Shown here piece after piece: positions 8,064 to 15,141 of a stretch of DNA of 31,225 nt (the stretch's first letter is position 1; each line of letters begins with the position of its first letter). A program made the translations under genes and the position numbers. The notes under the pieces were generated by a model that was given only the letters and a program-made list of their open reading frames with translations, searched no databases and was not told where the DNA came from. Source of the stretch: a virus; the IMG/VR virus record IMGVR_UViG_3300047551_000100, positions 1-31,225 of that record; one strand, given 5' to 3'.

Positions 8064-8756
8064 ATGCCAGTACCTAATATATTTGCAAATGCAACGGCGA
8101 CGATTCCGTTATCGCAACTGGATGCCAACTTTGCCACAGCGATTACGCTAGGTAATACTGCAATTCAGCTTGGCAACTCGGTATCGACGCTAAACAATAT
8201 GACGTTTGCCAACGTCACGATTAGTGGCGTAGCGACTGCCTTTCCAAACAACTTTCTGGCAAACAGTAATGTTGTTATCGGAAATACGACAGCGACGTTA
8301 GGCACGACAGTTTCAAGTGTCGGAAATCTGACACTGGCTAATGTGACAATTACTAGCGGAAGCATGACAAACGCTTCTGTTTCTAACACGACTGTTGGTA
8401 ATGCGGTATCTGATAGCGTTAGTGTTGTTGGCTACATGGGCGTTCCACAGAATAGCCAAAACAGCAACTACAACATTGTGTTGGGTGATGCGGGTAAGCA
8501 TATTTATCACCCTGCTGGTCAGGCTGCGGCAACTTATACGTTCCCGGCAAACTCGAATGTGTCATTCAGCATTGGCACGGCAGTTACCATCATCAATGGC
8601 TCTGCCAATAACGTGACCATTGCGATTACGACTGACACCATGACGTTGGCAAACTCAGCTAACACGGCTTCACGCACCTTGACTGCTAACGGTGTTGCCA
8701 CCTGCGTCAAGATTACCAATACGTCGTGGATTATTTCGGGAGCAGGCTTGTCATGA
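8064..8756 (+). CDS. Putative tail fibre / receptor-binding anchor protein (230 aa)
   Basis: The ATG directly follows the nozzle stop. The N-terminus MPVPNIFANATATIPLSQLD is a known type of phage fibre beginning and probably anchors to the tail. A repeated unit follows: GNTAIQLGNSVSTLNNMTFA at about 30-49, and a second copy about 43 residues later (GNTTATLGTTVSSVGNLTLA at about 73-92). Each is followed by NVTI. From about 130 a different domain with GTAVTIING-type strands resembles fibre tips. Asn/Thr/Val-rich composition fits beta-helical fibre segments. The stop overlaps the next gene by ATGA. Confidence 0.65.
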   Translation: MPVPNIFANATATIPLSQLDANFATAITLGNTAIQLGNSVSTLNNMTFANVTISGVATAFPNNFLANSNVVIGNTTATLGTTVSSVGNLTLANVTITSGSMTNASVSNTTVGNAVSDSVSVVGYMGVPQNSQNSNYNIVLGDAGKHIYHPAGQAAATYTFPANSNVSFSIGTAVTIINGSANNVTIAITTDTMTLANSANTASRTLTANGVATCVKITNTSWIISGAGLS

Positions 8757-10405
8757 CAGGCATCCTACAAGCACTTTTGATGGGTTACGGCGCTGCCGGA
8801 GGTGGCGGCGGGGCGTTAACTATTATCGAAACCTTTAATGCCACTGGCACATGGACTTGTCCTGACGGTGTGACGCAGGTGGACTACCTTGTTGTCGCTG
8901 GTGGTGGTGGCGGTGGATACTTTGGTGGCGGCGGTGGTGCTGGTGGGTTTCGTACTGGTACTGCACTATCAGTAACAGCGGGAACAACATATACCGTCAC
9001 TGTTGGCGGTGGGGGCGCTGGAGCAACTGGTGGAGCAAGAGGCACAACTGGTTCAAATTCTGTATTTAGCACAATAACATCTAATGGTGGTGGTGGAGGC
9101 GGTAGTCATACAAGCTCACCAAACCATAATGGTGGGAATGGCGGTTCTGGTGGCGGTGCTGCTGCTTTAGGTGTTCCACCATATAACGGCGGCACAGGTG
9201 GAACAGGAAACACGCCATCAACATCTCCCTCCCAAGGCAACAACGGTGGCAATGGTGAGGGTTCTTCTCTTTATGGCTTAGGTGGTGGTGGTGGTGGGGC
9301 TACCGCTGCTGGCGCATCTGCTGTTCCAAATAACGCTGGTAATGGCGGCAATGGAACATCCTCATCAATTAGCGGCTCGTCTGTAACTTATGCGGGTGGT
9401 GGCGGTGGTGGGGCAGATAATCGCGCTCCGTCAACAACAGGCGGCACTGGTGGTACTGGCGGCGGCGGCGCAGGAGGTAATGGTGCTAGTGGGCAAGTTA
9501 ATGGAACCGCTGGAACAGCTAACACTGGTGGTGGTGGTGGTGGTGGGGCATATTACAACCCAACAGCAAGTTTTGGTAATGGCGGCGCAGGCGGCTCCGG
9601 TATCGTCATCATCAAGTATGCAGTACCAACAAGCAATGTACTCGTATTCAAAGGCTCATCTCAATGGACTTGCCCAACAGGTGTGACTAGCGTTGATTAT
9701 CTAGTCGTGGCTGGTGGTGGTGCGGGGGGAAATGGGATCGGCACAAGTAGTTCTGGTGGAGGTGGTGGTGCGGGTGGTTTTAAAACAGGCACAGGACTAT
9801 CTGTAACCGCTGGAACGACTTACACCATAACTGTAGGTGGCGGCGGCGCAGTTGGTGGAACAACGGCTAATGGTGGGGATGGAAGCAATTCTATTTTTAG
9901 CACTATTACATCTGATGGTGGCGGTGGAGGTGGCGGCAGTTCTGGAACCGGCAACGCTGGCAATCCAGGCGGTTCTGGCGGTGGTGGTGGTGGACGATCA
10001 GGAGCAGCGGGAAGTGGTTATGTTGGACAAGGGAAAGCTGGGGGTAATGCTGGTGGTATTACTGGATTTGATGCGTCTGGTGGTGGCGGGGGTGCTAGTG
10101 CTGTTGGTGGTATTGGAAGCAGCACATCTCCCTATAACGCTGGTAATGGTGGTGATGGAACAGCTTCTTCTATTTCAGGCTCATCTGTTTATTATGCCGG
10201 TGGCGGTGGTGGTGGCGCAGAAGATGTCACATCAAACTTTGGCTCTGGTGGTTTAGGAGGAGGTGGCAACGGTGCAGACGGTAACAGTCCATCAAGCGCT
10301 GGAACGGCAAATACAGGCGGTGGTGGTGGTGGTAGTAGCGAATCTGGAACTGGTAATCCAGCATCGGCTGGTGGCTCTGGTATCGTAATTATCAAACTCA
10401 ACTAA
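8753..10405 (+). CDS. Glycine-rich tail tip / adhesin-like protein with two tandem units
   Basis: The start is ATG 8753, which overlaps the previous TGA, giving 550 residues. Two homologous units follow each other. Each begins with WTCPxGVTxVDYLVVAGGG (Trp34 and Trp305, offset 271) and ends with GGSGIVIIK (about 281-289 and 540-548). Between these lie long polyglycine runs with loops. Glycine-rich domains of this kind form polyglycine-II sandwiches in phage adhesins such as the gp38 class and bind host surface receptors. The DNA is low-complexity GGTGGT-type sequence, which favours length changes by slippage or recombination. It probably determines host range, but no receptor can be inferred. 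Confidence 0.75.
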   Translation: MTGILQALLMGYGAAGGGGGALTIIETFNATGTWTCPDGVTQVDYLVVAGGGGGGYFGGGGGAGGFRTGTALSVTAGTTYTVTVGGGGAGATGGARGTTGSNSVFSTITSNGGGGGGSHTSSPNHNGGNGGSGGGAAALGVPPYNGGTGGTGNTPSTSPSQGNNGGNGEGSSLYGLGGGGGGATAAGASAVPNNAGNGGNGTSSSISGSSVTYAGGGGGGADNRAPSTTGGTGGTGGGGAGGNGASGQVNGTAGTANTGGGGGGGAYYNPTASFGNGGAGGSGIVIIKYAVPTSNVLVFKGSSQWTCPTGVTSVDYLVVAGGGAGGNGIGTSSSGGGGGAGGFKTGTGLSVTAGTTYTITVGGGGAVGGTTANGGDGSNSIFSTITSDGGGGGGGSSGTGNAGNPGGSGGGGGGRSGAAGSGYVGQGKAGGNAGGITGFDASGGGGGASAVGGIGSSTSPYNAGNGGDGTASSISGSSVYYAGGGGGGAEDVTSNFGSGGLGGGGNGADGNSPSSAGTANTGGGGGGSSESGTGNPASAGGSGIVIIKLN

Positions 10406-10407
10406 CC

Positions 10408-10659
10408 ATGAAGAAAATATACAGGTTCTATGGCATTGACGTAGCGATGCAGATGTTGCGTCCTAATGCTAAATGGGAAATTTCTAACAACGTGTTTACC
10501 CGTTGGGATGATCCTAGACCTTGCCCATCAATAGAAGAAGTGTGTTGGGTAATGGATAAGATTAAAGAGTTTGAGGAAAGCATACCGACAATTTGGTTGC
10601 CGGAGCAGCTAGAGCAGCAGAAGCAAGAGGAAGAAGAACTAGAAAAGGCACTCGCATGA
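10408..10659 (+). CDS. Small tail-region protein (83 aa)
   Basis: Starts MKKIYRFYGIDVAMQMLRP two bases after the adhesin stop. It has a compact N-terminal part with DDPRPCPSIEEV (about 34-45) and a C-terminal Glu/Gln-rich helix (QLEQQKQEEEELEKALA), probably a coiled coil. I recognise this type as recurrent beside tail-fibre genes of aquatic phages, without a known function. A chaperone or tail-attachment role is possible. It overlaps the oxygenase gene by ATGA. Confidence 0.65.
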   Translation: MKKIYRFYGIDVAMQMLRPNAKWEISNNVFTRWDDPRPCPSIEEVCWVMDKIKEFEESIPTIWLPEQLEQQKQEEEELEKALA

Positions 10660-11258
10660 ATATGCACAACCTGTTTCCTACGCCAATCGGTATGTTCGAC
10701 TTAGATCGAGAATTTACCGATGAGGAACTGTTGTTTGTTCGCGGTCAGGAAACTAGAGCAAATGAGGGCAACACGACTAGCGTAAACAACTTTGTGCTGC
10801 GCGATCCAGTGATGACTTCTTTGCGGGATTGGGTAGAGGGCTGCGTTGCTGAATACTTTAAGGCAACTAGCGATCCAAAACACGACGTTGATTTGAGAAT
10901 CACTCAGTCTTGGTTTAACTATTCAGAGCAAGGTCAGTGGCATCACAAACACGCTCATCCGAATAGTTTTGTATCTGGTGTGTTCTATCTGAATACTAAC
11001 CCGGATGACCGTATTTACTTTTATCGTTCAGGCTGGCAACAAATCAAGTTCCCACCTGAAAACTGGAACTTGTACAACTCAGAATCGTGGTGGTTTGAGG
11101 CGGTGAAAGGGCGGCTGATTCTGTTTCCTTCGTCGCTTGAGCATAACGTGCCGACAGTTCAGGGTGAAGATGTGCGGATAAGCATGAGTTTTAATACGTT
11201 CCCAGTTGGCATTGTTGGGGATGAGATGTCGTTGACTGGTTTGAAATTGGAGGCTTGA
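10656..11258 (+). CDS. 2-oxoglutarate/Fe(II)-dependent oxygenase-like protein
   Basis: I choose ATG 10656 (ATGA overlap), giving 200 residues; the in-frame start at 10593 lies inside the previous gene. It resembles the phage family of putative 2OG-Fe(II) oxygenases (TIGR02466 / 2OG-FeII_Oxy_5), which hydroxylate substrates using Fe(II), O2 and 2-oxoglutarate. Visible features are a His cluster WHHKHAHPNSFVSGVFYL (His96, 97, 99 and 101), a distal His163 in LFPSSLEHNV, and Arg174 in VRISMSFNTF for 2-oxoglutarate binding. The substrate is unknown. Its place in the tail module suggests modification of a virion protein or a host surface component. Confidence 0.75.
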   Translation: MNMHNLFPTPIGMFDLDREFTDEELLFVRGQETRANEGNTTSVNNFVLRDPVMTSLRDWVEGCVAEYFKATSDPKHDVDLRITQSWFNYSEQGQWHHKHAHPNSFVSGVFYLNTNPDDRIYFYRSGWQQIKFPPENWNLYNSESWWFEAVKGRLILFPSSLEHNVPTVQGEDVRISMSFNTFPVGIVGDEMSLTGLKLEA

Positions 11259-11630
11259 ATGGCGCACTTTGCTGAACTTGATAGCAACAACGTGGTGTTG
11301 CGTGTCATTGTGGTGGATAACAAAGACACAAGCGATGCCAATGGCGTTGAGAAGGAATACATAGGCGCAGCCTTCTGTGAGCGTTTATTTGGCGGCACAT
11401 GGAAACAAACTAGCTATAACGGCAACTTCCGTAAAAACTTTGCTGGTATTGGCTATAGTTATATGCCTACGCCAATTGACGGTTTTGCGCCACCTCGTCC
11501 TTATGCAAGCTGGAACCTTGATCCTGATGTTTGCCAGTGGGTTGCGCCAGTGCCTATGCCTGAAGATGGAAAGCGCTATTCGTGGGATGAGGCTACAACG
11601 TCGTGGGTAGAAACTGAAGGGGGTATCTAA
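11259..11630 (+). CDS. Conserved tail-region protein (123 aa)
   Basis: The ATG follows the oxygenase stop directly. The protein is of a widespread phage type, with MAHFAELDSNNVVLRVIVVD at the start, the core QTSYNGNFRKNFAGIGYSYM (about 51-70), and an aromatic end YASWNLDP...WVAPVPMPEDGK...YSWDE. Such proteins are common near tail-fibre genes in many marine and freshwater phages. I know no established function. Trp/Tyr/Pro spacing suggests a small beta domain, perhaps a structural or carbohydrate-contacting part. Confidence 0.75.
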   Translation: MAHFAELDSNNVVLRVIVVDNKDTSDANGVEKEYIGAAFCERLFGGTWKQTSYNGNFRKNFAGIGYSYMPTPIDGFAPPRPYASWNLDPDVCQWVAPVPMPEDGKRYSWDEATTSWVETEGGI

Positions 11631-11959
11631 TGGGTATTCAAGCCTTTACCAAGCTAGGCAACACGGTTGTTTTTACGGCTGCAACCACTGCGCCTACGCC
11701 AGTGCAAGCAGCTTCTACAACGCTAGGTGGCAACCAGTACCGAATTATTAACCCCGGCTCTGTGACTGTATTTCTTGGCTATGGCACAACGGCTACAGAA
11801 GCAAATACTAATGCTGCAATAGTAACAACTACTGGCGCTGCTTTACCTTTGCTTCCCGGCACTGACGAAATTTTGACATTCGTGCCAAACGCTTACTTTA
11901 CTGGCATTACTGCTTCTGGCAGTACGTCGGTTTACATTACGCCCGGCGATGGTTTATAA
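11630..11959 (+). CDS. Small beta-rich structural protein, paralogue of 23299-23646
   Basis: A 109-residue protein with predicted strands throughout, ending SVYITPGDGL. It aligns along its whole length with the product at 23299-23646: AFTKLGNTVV versus AFQPMGNCVV at the start, NQYRIINP versus NQYFVFNP, and YITPGDGL versus YITPGEGF at the end. The two are therefore duplicated copies of one small domain. It overlaps the previous gene by one base (TAATG). The role is probably structural (tail or capsid decoration), but this is inference. Confidence 0.65.
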   Translation: MGIQAFTKLGNTVVFTAATTAPTPVQAASTTLGGNQYRIINPGSVTVFLGYGTTATEANTNAAIVTTTGAALPLLPGTDEILTFVPNAYFTGITASGSTSVYITPGDGL

Positions 11960-11987
11960 ACCGTCATAGCGTTAAAGGAATGACATC

Positions 11988-12710
11988 ATGTTAAAAACCG
12001 TAGTCACTGTTGGTGGTGGTACATCGGGCTTAACGTATAAGGGTACTTGGAATGCCAATACCAACTCGCCTACGCTTACTTCCAGCACTGGTGTCAACGG
12101 TGATTATTATGTTGTTAATGTTGCTGGCAGCACAGATTTAGATGGCATTACGGATTGGCAGATTGGTGACTGGGCAATCTTTAATGGCGCGGTTTGGCAA
12201 AAGATTGATCAGAGTGACACGGTAACGTCAGTCAATGGTCAGGTTGGCGCGGTTGTCTTAAATGCAGCCAATGTCGGTGCAGCCGCAAATACTGTCAACG
12301 TCATTGCTGGCACTGGGCTAACGGGTGGTGGTGCGCTTACTGGCAACGTCACCATTACCCTTGCCAACACTGCTGTTGCGGCAGGTAGTTACGGTACGGC
12401 AACGGATGTTTCGCAAATCACAATAGATGCGCAAGGTCGGATTACTAGCGCAGCCAATGTCGCCATTGCTATTTCTACAGCCAATGTCTCTGGCCTTGGC
12501 ACAATGGCAACGCAAAATGCCAATGCGGTAGTCATTACAGGCGGTGATGCAACGCTTGCCAATGTCACGGTAACATCCAACCTTTATGCCAACCTAGCAA
12601 CCAGCAACACAGCGGCAATGCCTGATCCTAGCTTGCCATTAGCGCCGGAAGGTTACATCACAGTCTATGTCAACGGAAACGCCAAGAAAATCCCTTATTA
12701 CGGAGTCTGA
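11988..12710 (+). CDS. Putative tail fibre protein (240 aa)
   Basis: Starts at ATG 11988 after AAAGGAATGACATC. The N-terminal domain has the well-known fibre features YKGTWNANTNSPTLTSSTGV (about 17-36) and WQIGDWAIFNGAVWQKID (about 56-73). It is followed by VTSVNGQVGAVVLNAANVGA (about 77-96), a linker seen in many phage side-fibre proteins, then Asn/Ala/Val repeats with TLANVTVTS, which echoes the 8064-8756 fibre. It ends with ITVYVNGNAKKIPYYGV, a tip-like strand pair. Probably a host-contact fibre; receptor unknown. Confidence 0.75.
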   Translation: MLKTVVTVGGGTSGLTYKGTWNANTNSPTLTSSTGVNGDYYVVNVAGSTDLDGITDWQIGDWAIFNGAVWQKIDQSDTVTSVNGQVGAVVLNAANVGAAANTVNVIAGTGLTGGGALTGNVTITLANTAVAAGSYGTATDVSQITIDAQGRITSAANVAIAISTANVSGLGTMATQNANAVVITGGDATLANVTVTSNLYANLATSNTAAMPDPSLPLAPEGYITVYVNGNAKKIPYYGV

Positions 12711-12712
12711 CA

Positions 12713-12934
12713 GTGGAGCCGCAGTTCCTCATCAACATTCTTTTTGCGACCGCAGGAGCCGCTTTTGGGTGGATACTGAACAGTATCTCTCGCTCAATCG
12801 TCAGGATCGAGGACAGAATTGCGGAAATGCCCATCATGTACGTCAATCGAGATGACTACCGATCAGACATCCATGAGATTAAGGGAATGCTTGGCAAGAT
12901 ATTTGATCGTCTTGACCAGAAGGCCGACAGATGA
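12713..12934 (+). CDS. Single-TM coiled-coil phage protein (GTG start)
   Basis: GTG 12713 lies three bases after the fibre stop and gives 73 residues. An N-terminal hydrophobic segment (LINILFATAGAAFGWIL, about 6-22) is followed by a charged helix with Arg/Glu/Asp heptads (IVRIEDRIAEM, later IHEIKGMLGKIFDRLDQK). One membrane span plus a cytoplasmic coil is the layout of several small phage membrane proteins, including some holin/spanin accessories, but also of proteins of unknown role near tail genes. It is the first gene of the coupled run leading to the ACP and ketosynthase (ATGA overlap with 12931). Confidence 0.65.
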   Translation: MEPQFLINILFATAGAAFGWILNSISRSIVRIEDRIAEMPIMYVNRDDYRSDIHEIKGMLGKIFDRLDQKADR

Positions 12935-13278
12935 GCCTGAACATGGATGCGCTGGCTACCCCGATCTTTGGGGAGCCGGACAGCCTCCGCGATTTCTTAT
13001 TTGAAAACGGTATCCAACACCAAGTCTTTTGGGAAAGACTGACTGACGCTGGCTTCTATGTGCCACGCTACCCCATCATTGATGCTGACCCGCAAGACCT
13101 TGATGACTGGCTGTTAATACATCAACAAGAACACCAGTCCTACGCCACTATTCTTAACCTAAATGACCCCTTTAATCTGCTAGACTTGGATTTCAACCAA
13201 GAAGATGACTTTTACGATTGGGTAAACAGTCATTTGTTGATCCATGAGCAGATAGCACGAACACTGGGGGTGACATGA
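12931..13278 (+). CDS. Acidic hypothetical protein (115 aa) upstream of ACP
   Basis: An acidic 115-residue protein, rich in Asp, Leu, His and aromatic residues. It begins MSLNMDALATPIFGEPDSLR and has two similar segments about 59 residues apart: DPQDLDDWLLIHQQEHQSYA (about 54-73) and a later EDDFYDWVNSHLLIHEQIAR (about 91-110). This suggests an internal duplication of a helical hairpin with W-x(3-4)-L-L-I-H-x-Q/E. I do not recognise a family. ATGA overlaps on both sides tie it to the membrane-anchored coil protein before it and the ACP after it. Confidence 0.65.
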   Translation: MSLNMDALATPIFGEPDSLRDFLFENGIQHQVFWERLTDAGFYVPRYPIIDADPQDLDDWLLIHQQEHQSYATILNLNDPFNLLDLDFNQEDDFYDWVNSHLLIHEQIARTLGVT

Positions 13279-13568
13279 TTTCCGATGAAAACTTTTTGCG
13301 CCTGTTTAATGCGGCAATGGCGCTGGCAAAACCTGTCGGAAAACCGACAATTAACGCTGAAGAAATAGATGTACGCTTTGAAAATCTGGATGTTGATAGT
13401 CTGGATTTATTGATTATTGGAATGTATTTGTGTGACGCTTTTGATGTGCCTGAAGCTGTTGGCAAAGAAATGAAACCAGAAACGGTACGAGAAATGAAAG
13501 ACTTTCTGGTAAACAATACGCCAATGACATCTTTTGATGTGGAAGCTGCCTTGATGGTGGTGGTATGA
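13275..13568 (+). CDS. Acyl carrier protein (phage-encoded)
   Basis: A 97-residue protein with the hallmark of an ACP: the motif NLDVDSLDLLIIGMYLCDAF with Ser42 in D-S-L, the site where 4'-phosphopantetheine is attached. Acidic helix II follows, then the family's usual helix IV region (KPETVREMKDFLVNN). Carrier proteins hold growing acyl or peptidyl chains as thioesters for partner enzymes. About 14 residues beyond helix IV extend past the usual 75-80 aa ACP length. No phosphopantetheinyl transferase is visible in the window, so activation would need the host enzyme (AcpS-like). It overlaps the ketosynthase gene by ATGA, implying coupled production as partners. Confidence 0.85.
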   Translation: MISDENFLRLFNAAMALAKPVGKPTINAEEIDVRFENLDVDSLDLLIIGMYLCDAFDVPEAVGKEMKPETVREMKDFLVNNTPMTSFDVEAALMVVV

Positions 13569-14689
13569 GCCTATTCCTAACCTACGGGCATACCGTATCC
13601 AACCCTCAAACGACGCTGATGGAAGATATTTTGCACCCACAGCGTGTGCATTTCATACCGGAAAGCTATCAAGGTGCCAAACAAGGGTTCAAATACCCGC
13701 CGCATAACCTTGCCAACATGGTCATGGCACCAGCAACACTGGAATGGTTGCGGGGAAACCCGGCACTAGGCAAGACTGCCTTCATTCTGGCAGCAGGCAA
13801 TGCACATTTTGCTGGCATCAATCCACGCAAAAACCAAACGCACACGCAGTTGCACTATGAGTATAAGTTTCTGCCCTTTACGCTAACGCAAGTCATGGCT
13901 GGCAGGCTGGCAAATATGATCTGCCAACCAGATTACATAGCCACAGACTCCACTGCCTGCGCTTCTAGCCTGAAAGTCATGATGGACTGCCTGATGCTAG
14001 AAGCCTTTGGCTTTACCCGCTTCATCATCCTTTCCGTTGAAGACGCCGTATCCAATTCTGTATTGCAATTCTTTGGTGACTCTGGTGCCTGTTTAACTTT
14101 GGCTGAAGAGACTACCAAAGACATCGTGCCGAGCGCCTTTGATAGCAGAAATGGTGGGTTTTACGTCGGTCAGGGTGCTGTCTTTGCTGTTTTGCAAACA
14201 GAGGGCGAAGTCAACCACTATGGCCTGACTCCTAAAGCTAGGCTGGTGGGTGCCTACCATGCGGCAGAGAAGTGGAACAACGCCATAGGCCAAGCACCCG
14301 ATGGTAAAGGCTATGTGGATGCGATTGAAGGTGCGATGCGGTATGGGGAAGTTTTCCCTACTGACATCAAAATCGTGAAGACACACGGCACTGGCACGGA
14401 ATCCAATAATGTGTCGGAAAAGTTAGCATTGATGGATACTTTGAGTGACTTTGTGGCAACGTCATTTAAGCCAAAAATAGGTCACACAATGGGCGCTTCG
14501 GGCTTGCTTGAAACGCTACTTTTGCTTGACAATCTGGTTTATGGTGTTGTACCTGCTATTCCTAACCGCACAGAAAAAGACGATATTTTTCTGTCCGAGG
14601 ACTGCGAGACTCCTGATGGGCTGATCCTTAGTCTTGCCGCTGGAATGGGGAATGTGTATTCCGCAGCAATCTTTGACCCAGTGAGGTAA
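13565..14689 (+). CDS. Beta-ketoacyl-ACP synthase (thiolase-fold ketosynthase, phage-encoded)
   Basis: A 374-residue enzyme of the FabF/KAS class, which joins an acyl chain on a Cys to an ACP-bound malonyl unit. Catalytic residues are visible in the right order: Cys132 in STACASS, His274 in KTHGTGTE, Lys302 five residues before His307 in KPKIGHTMGASG. It is shorter than typical KAS II (about 410 aa), mainly at the N-terminus. The C-terminal GFGGTN loop that carries the gatekeeper Phe in FabF is replaced by LAAGMGN (357-363), so pocket shape or substrate should differ. It follows its ACP with ATGA overlap and lies among virion genes. Intact catalysis is likely; the product is unknown. Confidence 0.85.
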   Translation: MSLFLTYGHTVSNPQTTLMEDILHPQRVHFIPESYQGAKQGFKYPPHNLANMVMAPATLEWLRGNPALGKTAFILAAGNAHFAGINPRKNQTHTQLHYEYKFLPFTLTQVMAGRLANMICQPDYIATDSTACASSLKVMMDCLMLEAFGFTRFIILSVEDAVSNSVLQFFGDSGACLTLAEETTKDIVPSAFDSRNGGFYVGQGAVFAVLQTEGEVNHYGLTPKARLVGAYHAAEKWNNAIGQAPDGKGYVDAIEGAMRYGEVFPTDIKIVKTHGTGTESNNVSEKLALMDTLSDFVATSFKPKIGHTMGASGLLETLLLLDNLVYGVVPAIPNRTEKDDIFLSEDCETPDGLILSLAAGMGNVYSAAIFDPVR

Positions 14690-14691
14690 TT

Positions 14692-15141
14692 ATGGTTCAG
14701 ATGGTGGACAGCCGAGAGCAAGAGCTAAGTCCAGAAGACATTATCGGCATTGCCGCAATGAACACGGATGCCGAGGCAGATCGCGGTAAAGCAATTGCCA
14801 TGATCAATGCCGAGCTTCAGATGGATGATACCTTGTTCGTCCGTCAAGGCAACACGCTTTTTATCATTCACAAGGCTGCGCCCGGTGTTGGTTGGTTCCG
14901 AGCCTTGAATGCAGACGTTGCGCCAAACTATCTTGAGAACAGCGTAGAGTTTATGCGTGCTTGTTACAAGATGGGTTTCGACACAATGGCTTCGACGTTT
15001 ACCGATCCAGCCATTTTGCAGATTTTCCGCTATATCTCAAAAAATCCACCCAATCCAGAAATGGGTTACAACATACGCAAGGCAGATAACGGTCAGTTTA
15101 TTGGCAGCATTAAAACTGGCCCTGCGCGGGGAGGTCAATAA
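14692..15141 (+). CDS. Hypothetical virion-region protein, possibly GNAT-like (T7 gp13-like)
   Basis: A 149-residue protein between the ketosynthase and the first large virion gene. An alternating pattern is visible: strands TLFVRQGNTLFIIHKA (about 44-59), strand GWFRALNAD, helix YLENSVEFMRACYKMGF (about 79-95), strand DTMASTF, helix AILQIFRYISKN, strands GYNIRKADNGQFIGSIKTG. This order fits the C-terminal half of a GNAT acyltransferase, and the size and place resemble T7 gp13, a GNAT-like internal-virion assembly factor. I see no clear acyl-CoA pyrophosphate loop (Q/RxxGxG/A), so enzymatic activity is uncertain. Its type is widespread in aquatic podoviruses, which weakens a specific link to the ketosynthase. 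Confidence 0.55.
   Translation: MVQMVDSREQELSPEDIIGIAAMNTDAEADRGKAIAMINAELQMDDTLFVRQGNTLFIIHKAAPGVGWFRALNADVAPNYLENSVEFMRACYKMGFDTMASTFTDPAILQIFRYISKNPPNPEMGYNIRKADNGQFIGSIKTGPARGGQ

Noticed and set aside
9837-10256. Plus-strand frame of 139 aa in the adhesin gene
   Set aside because: It arises from GGTGGT repeats read in another frame (Val/Ala/Leu-rich) and is not a gene.
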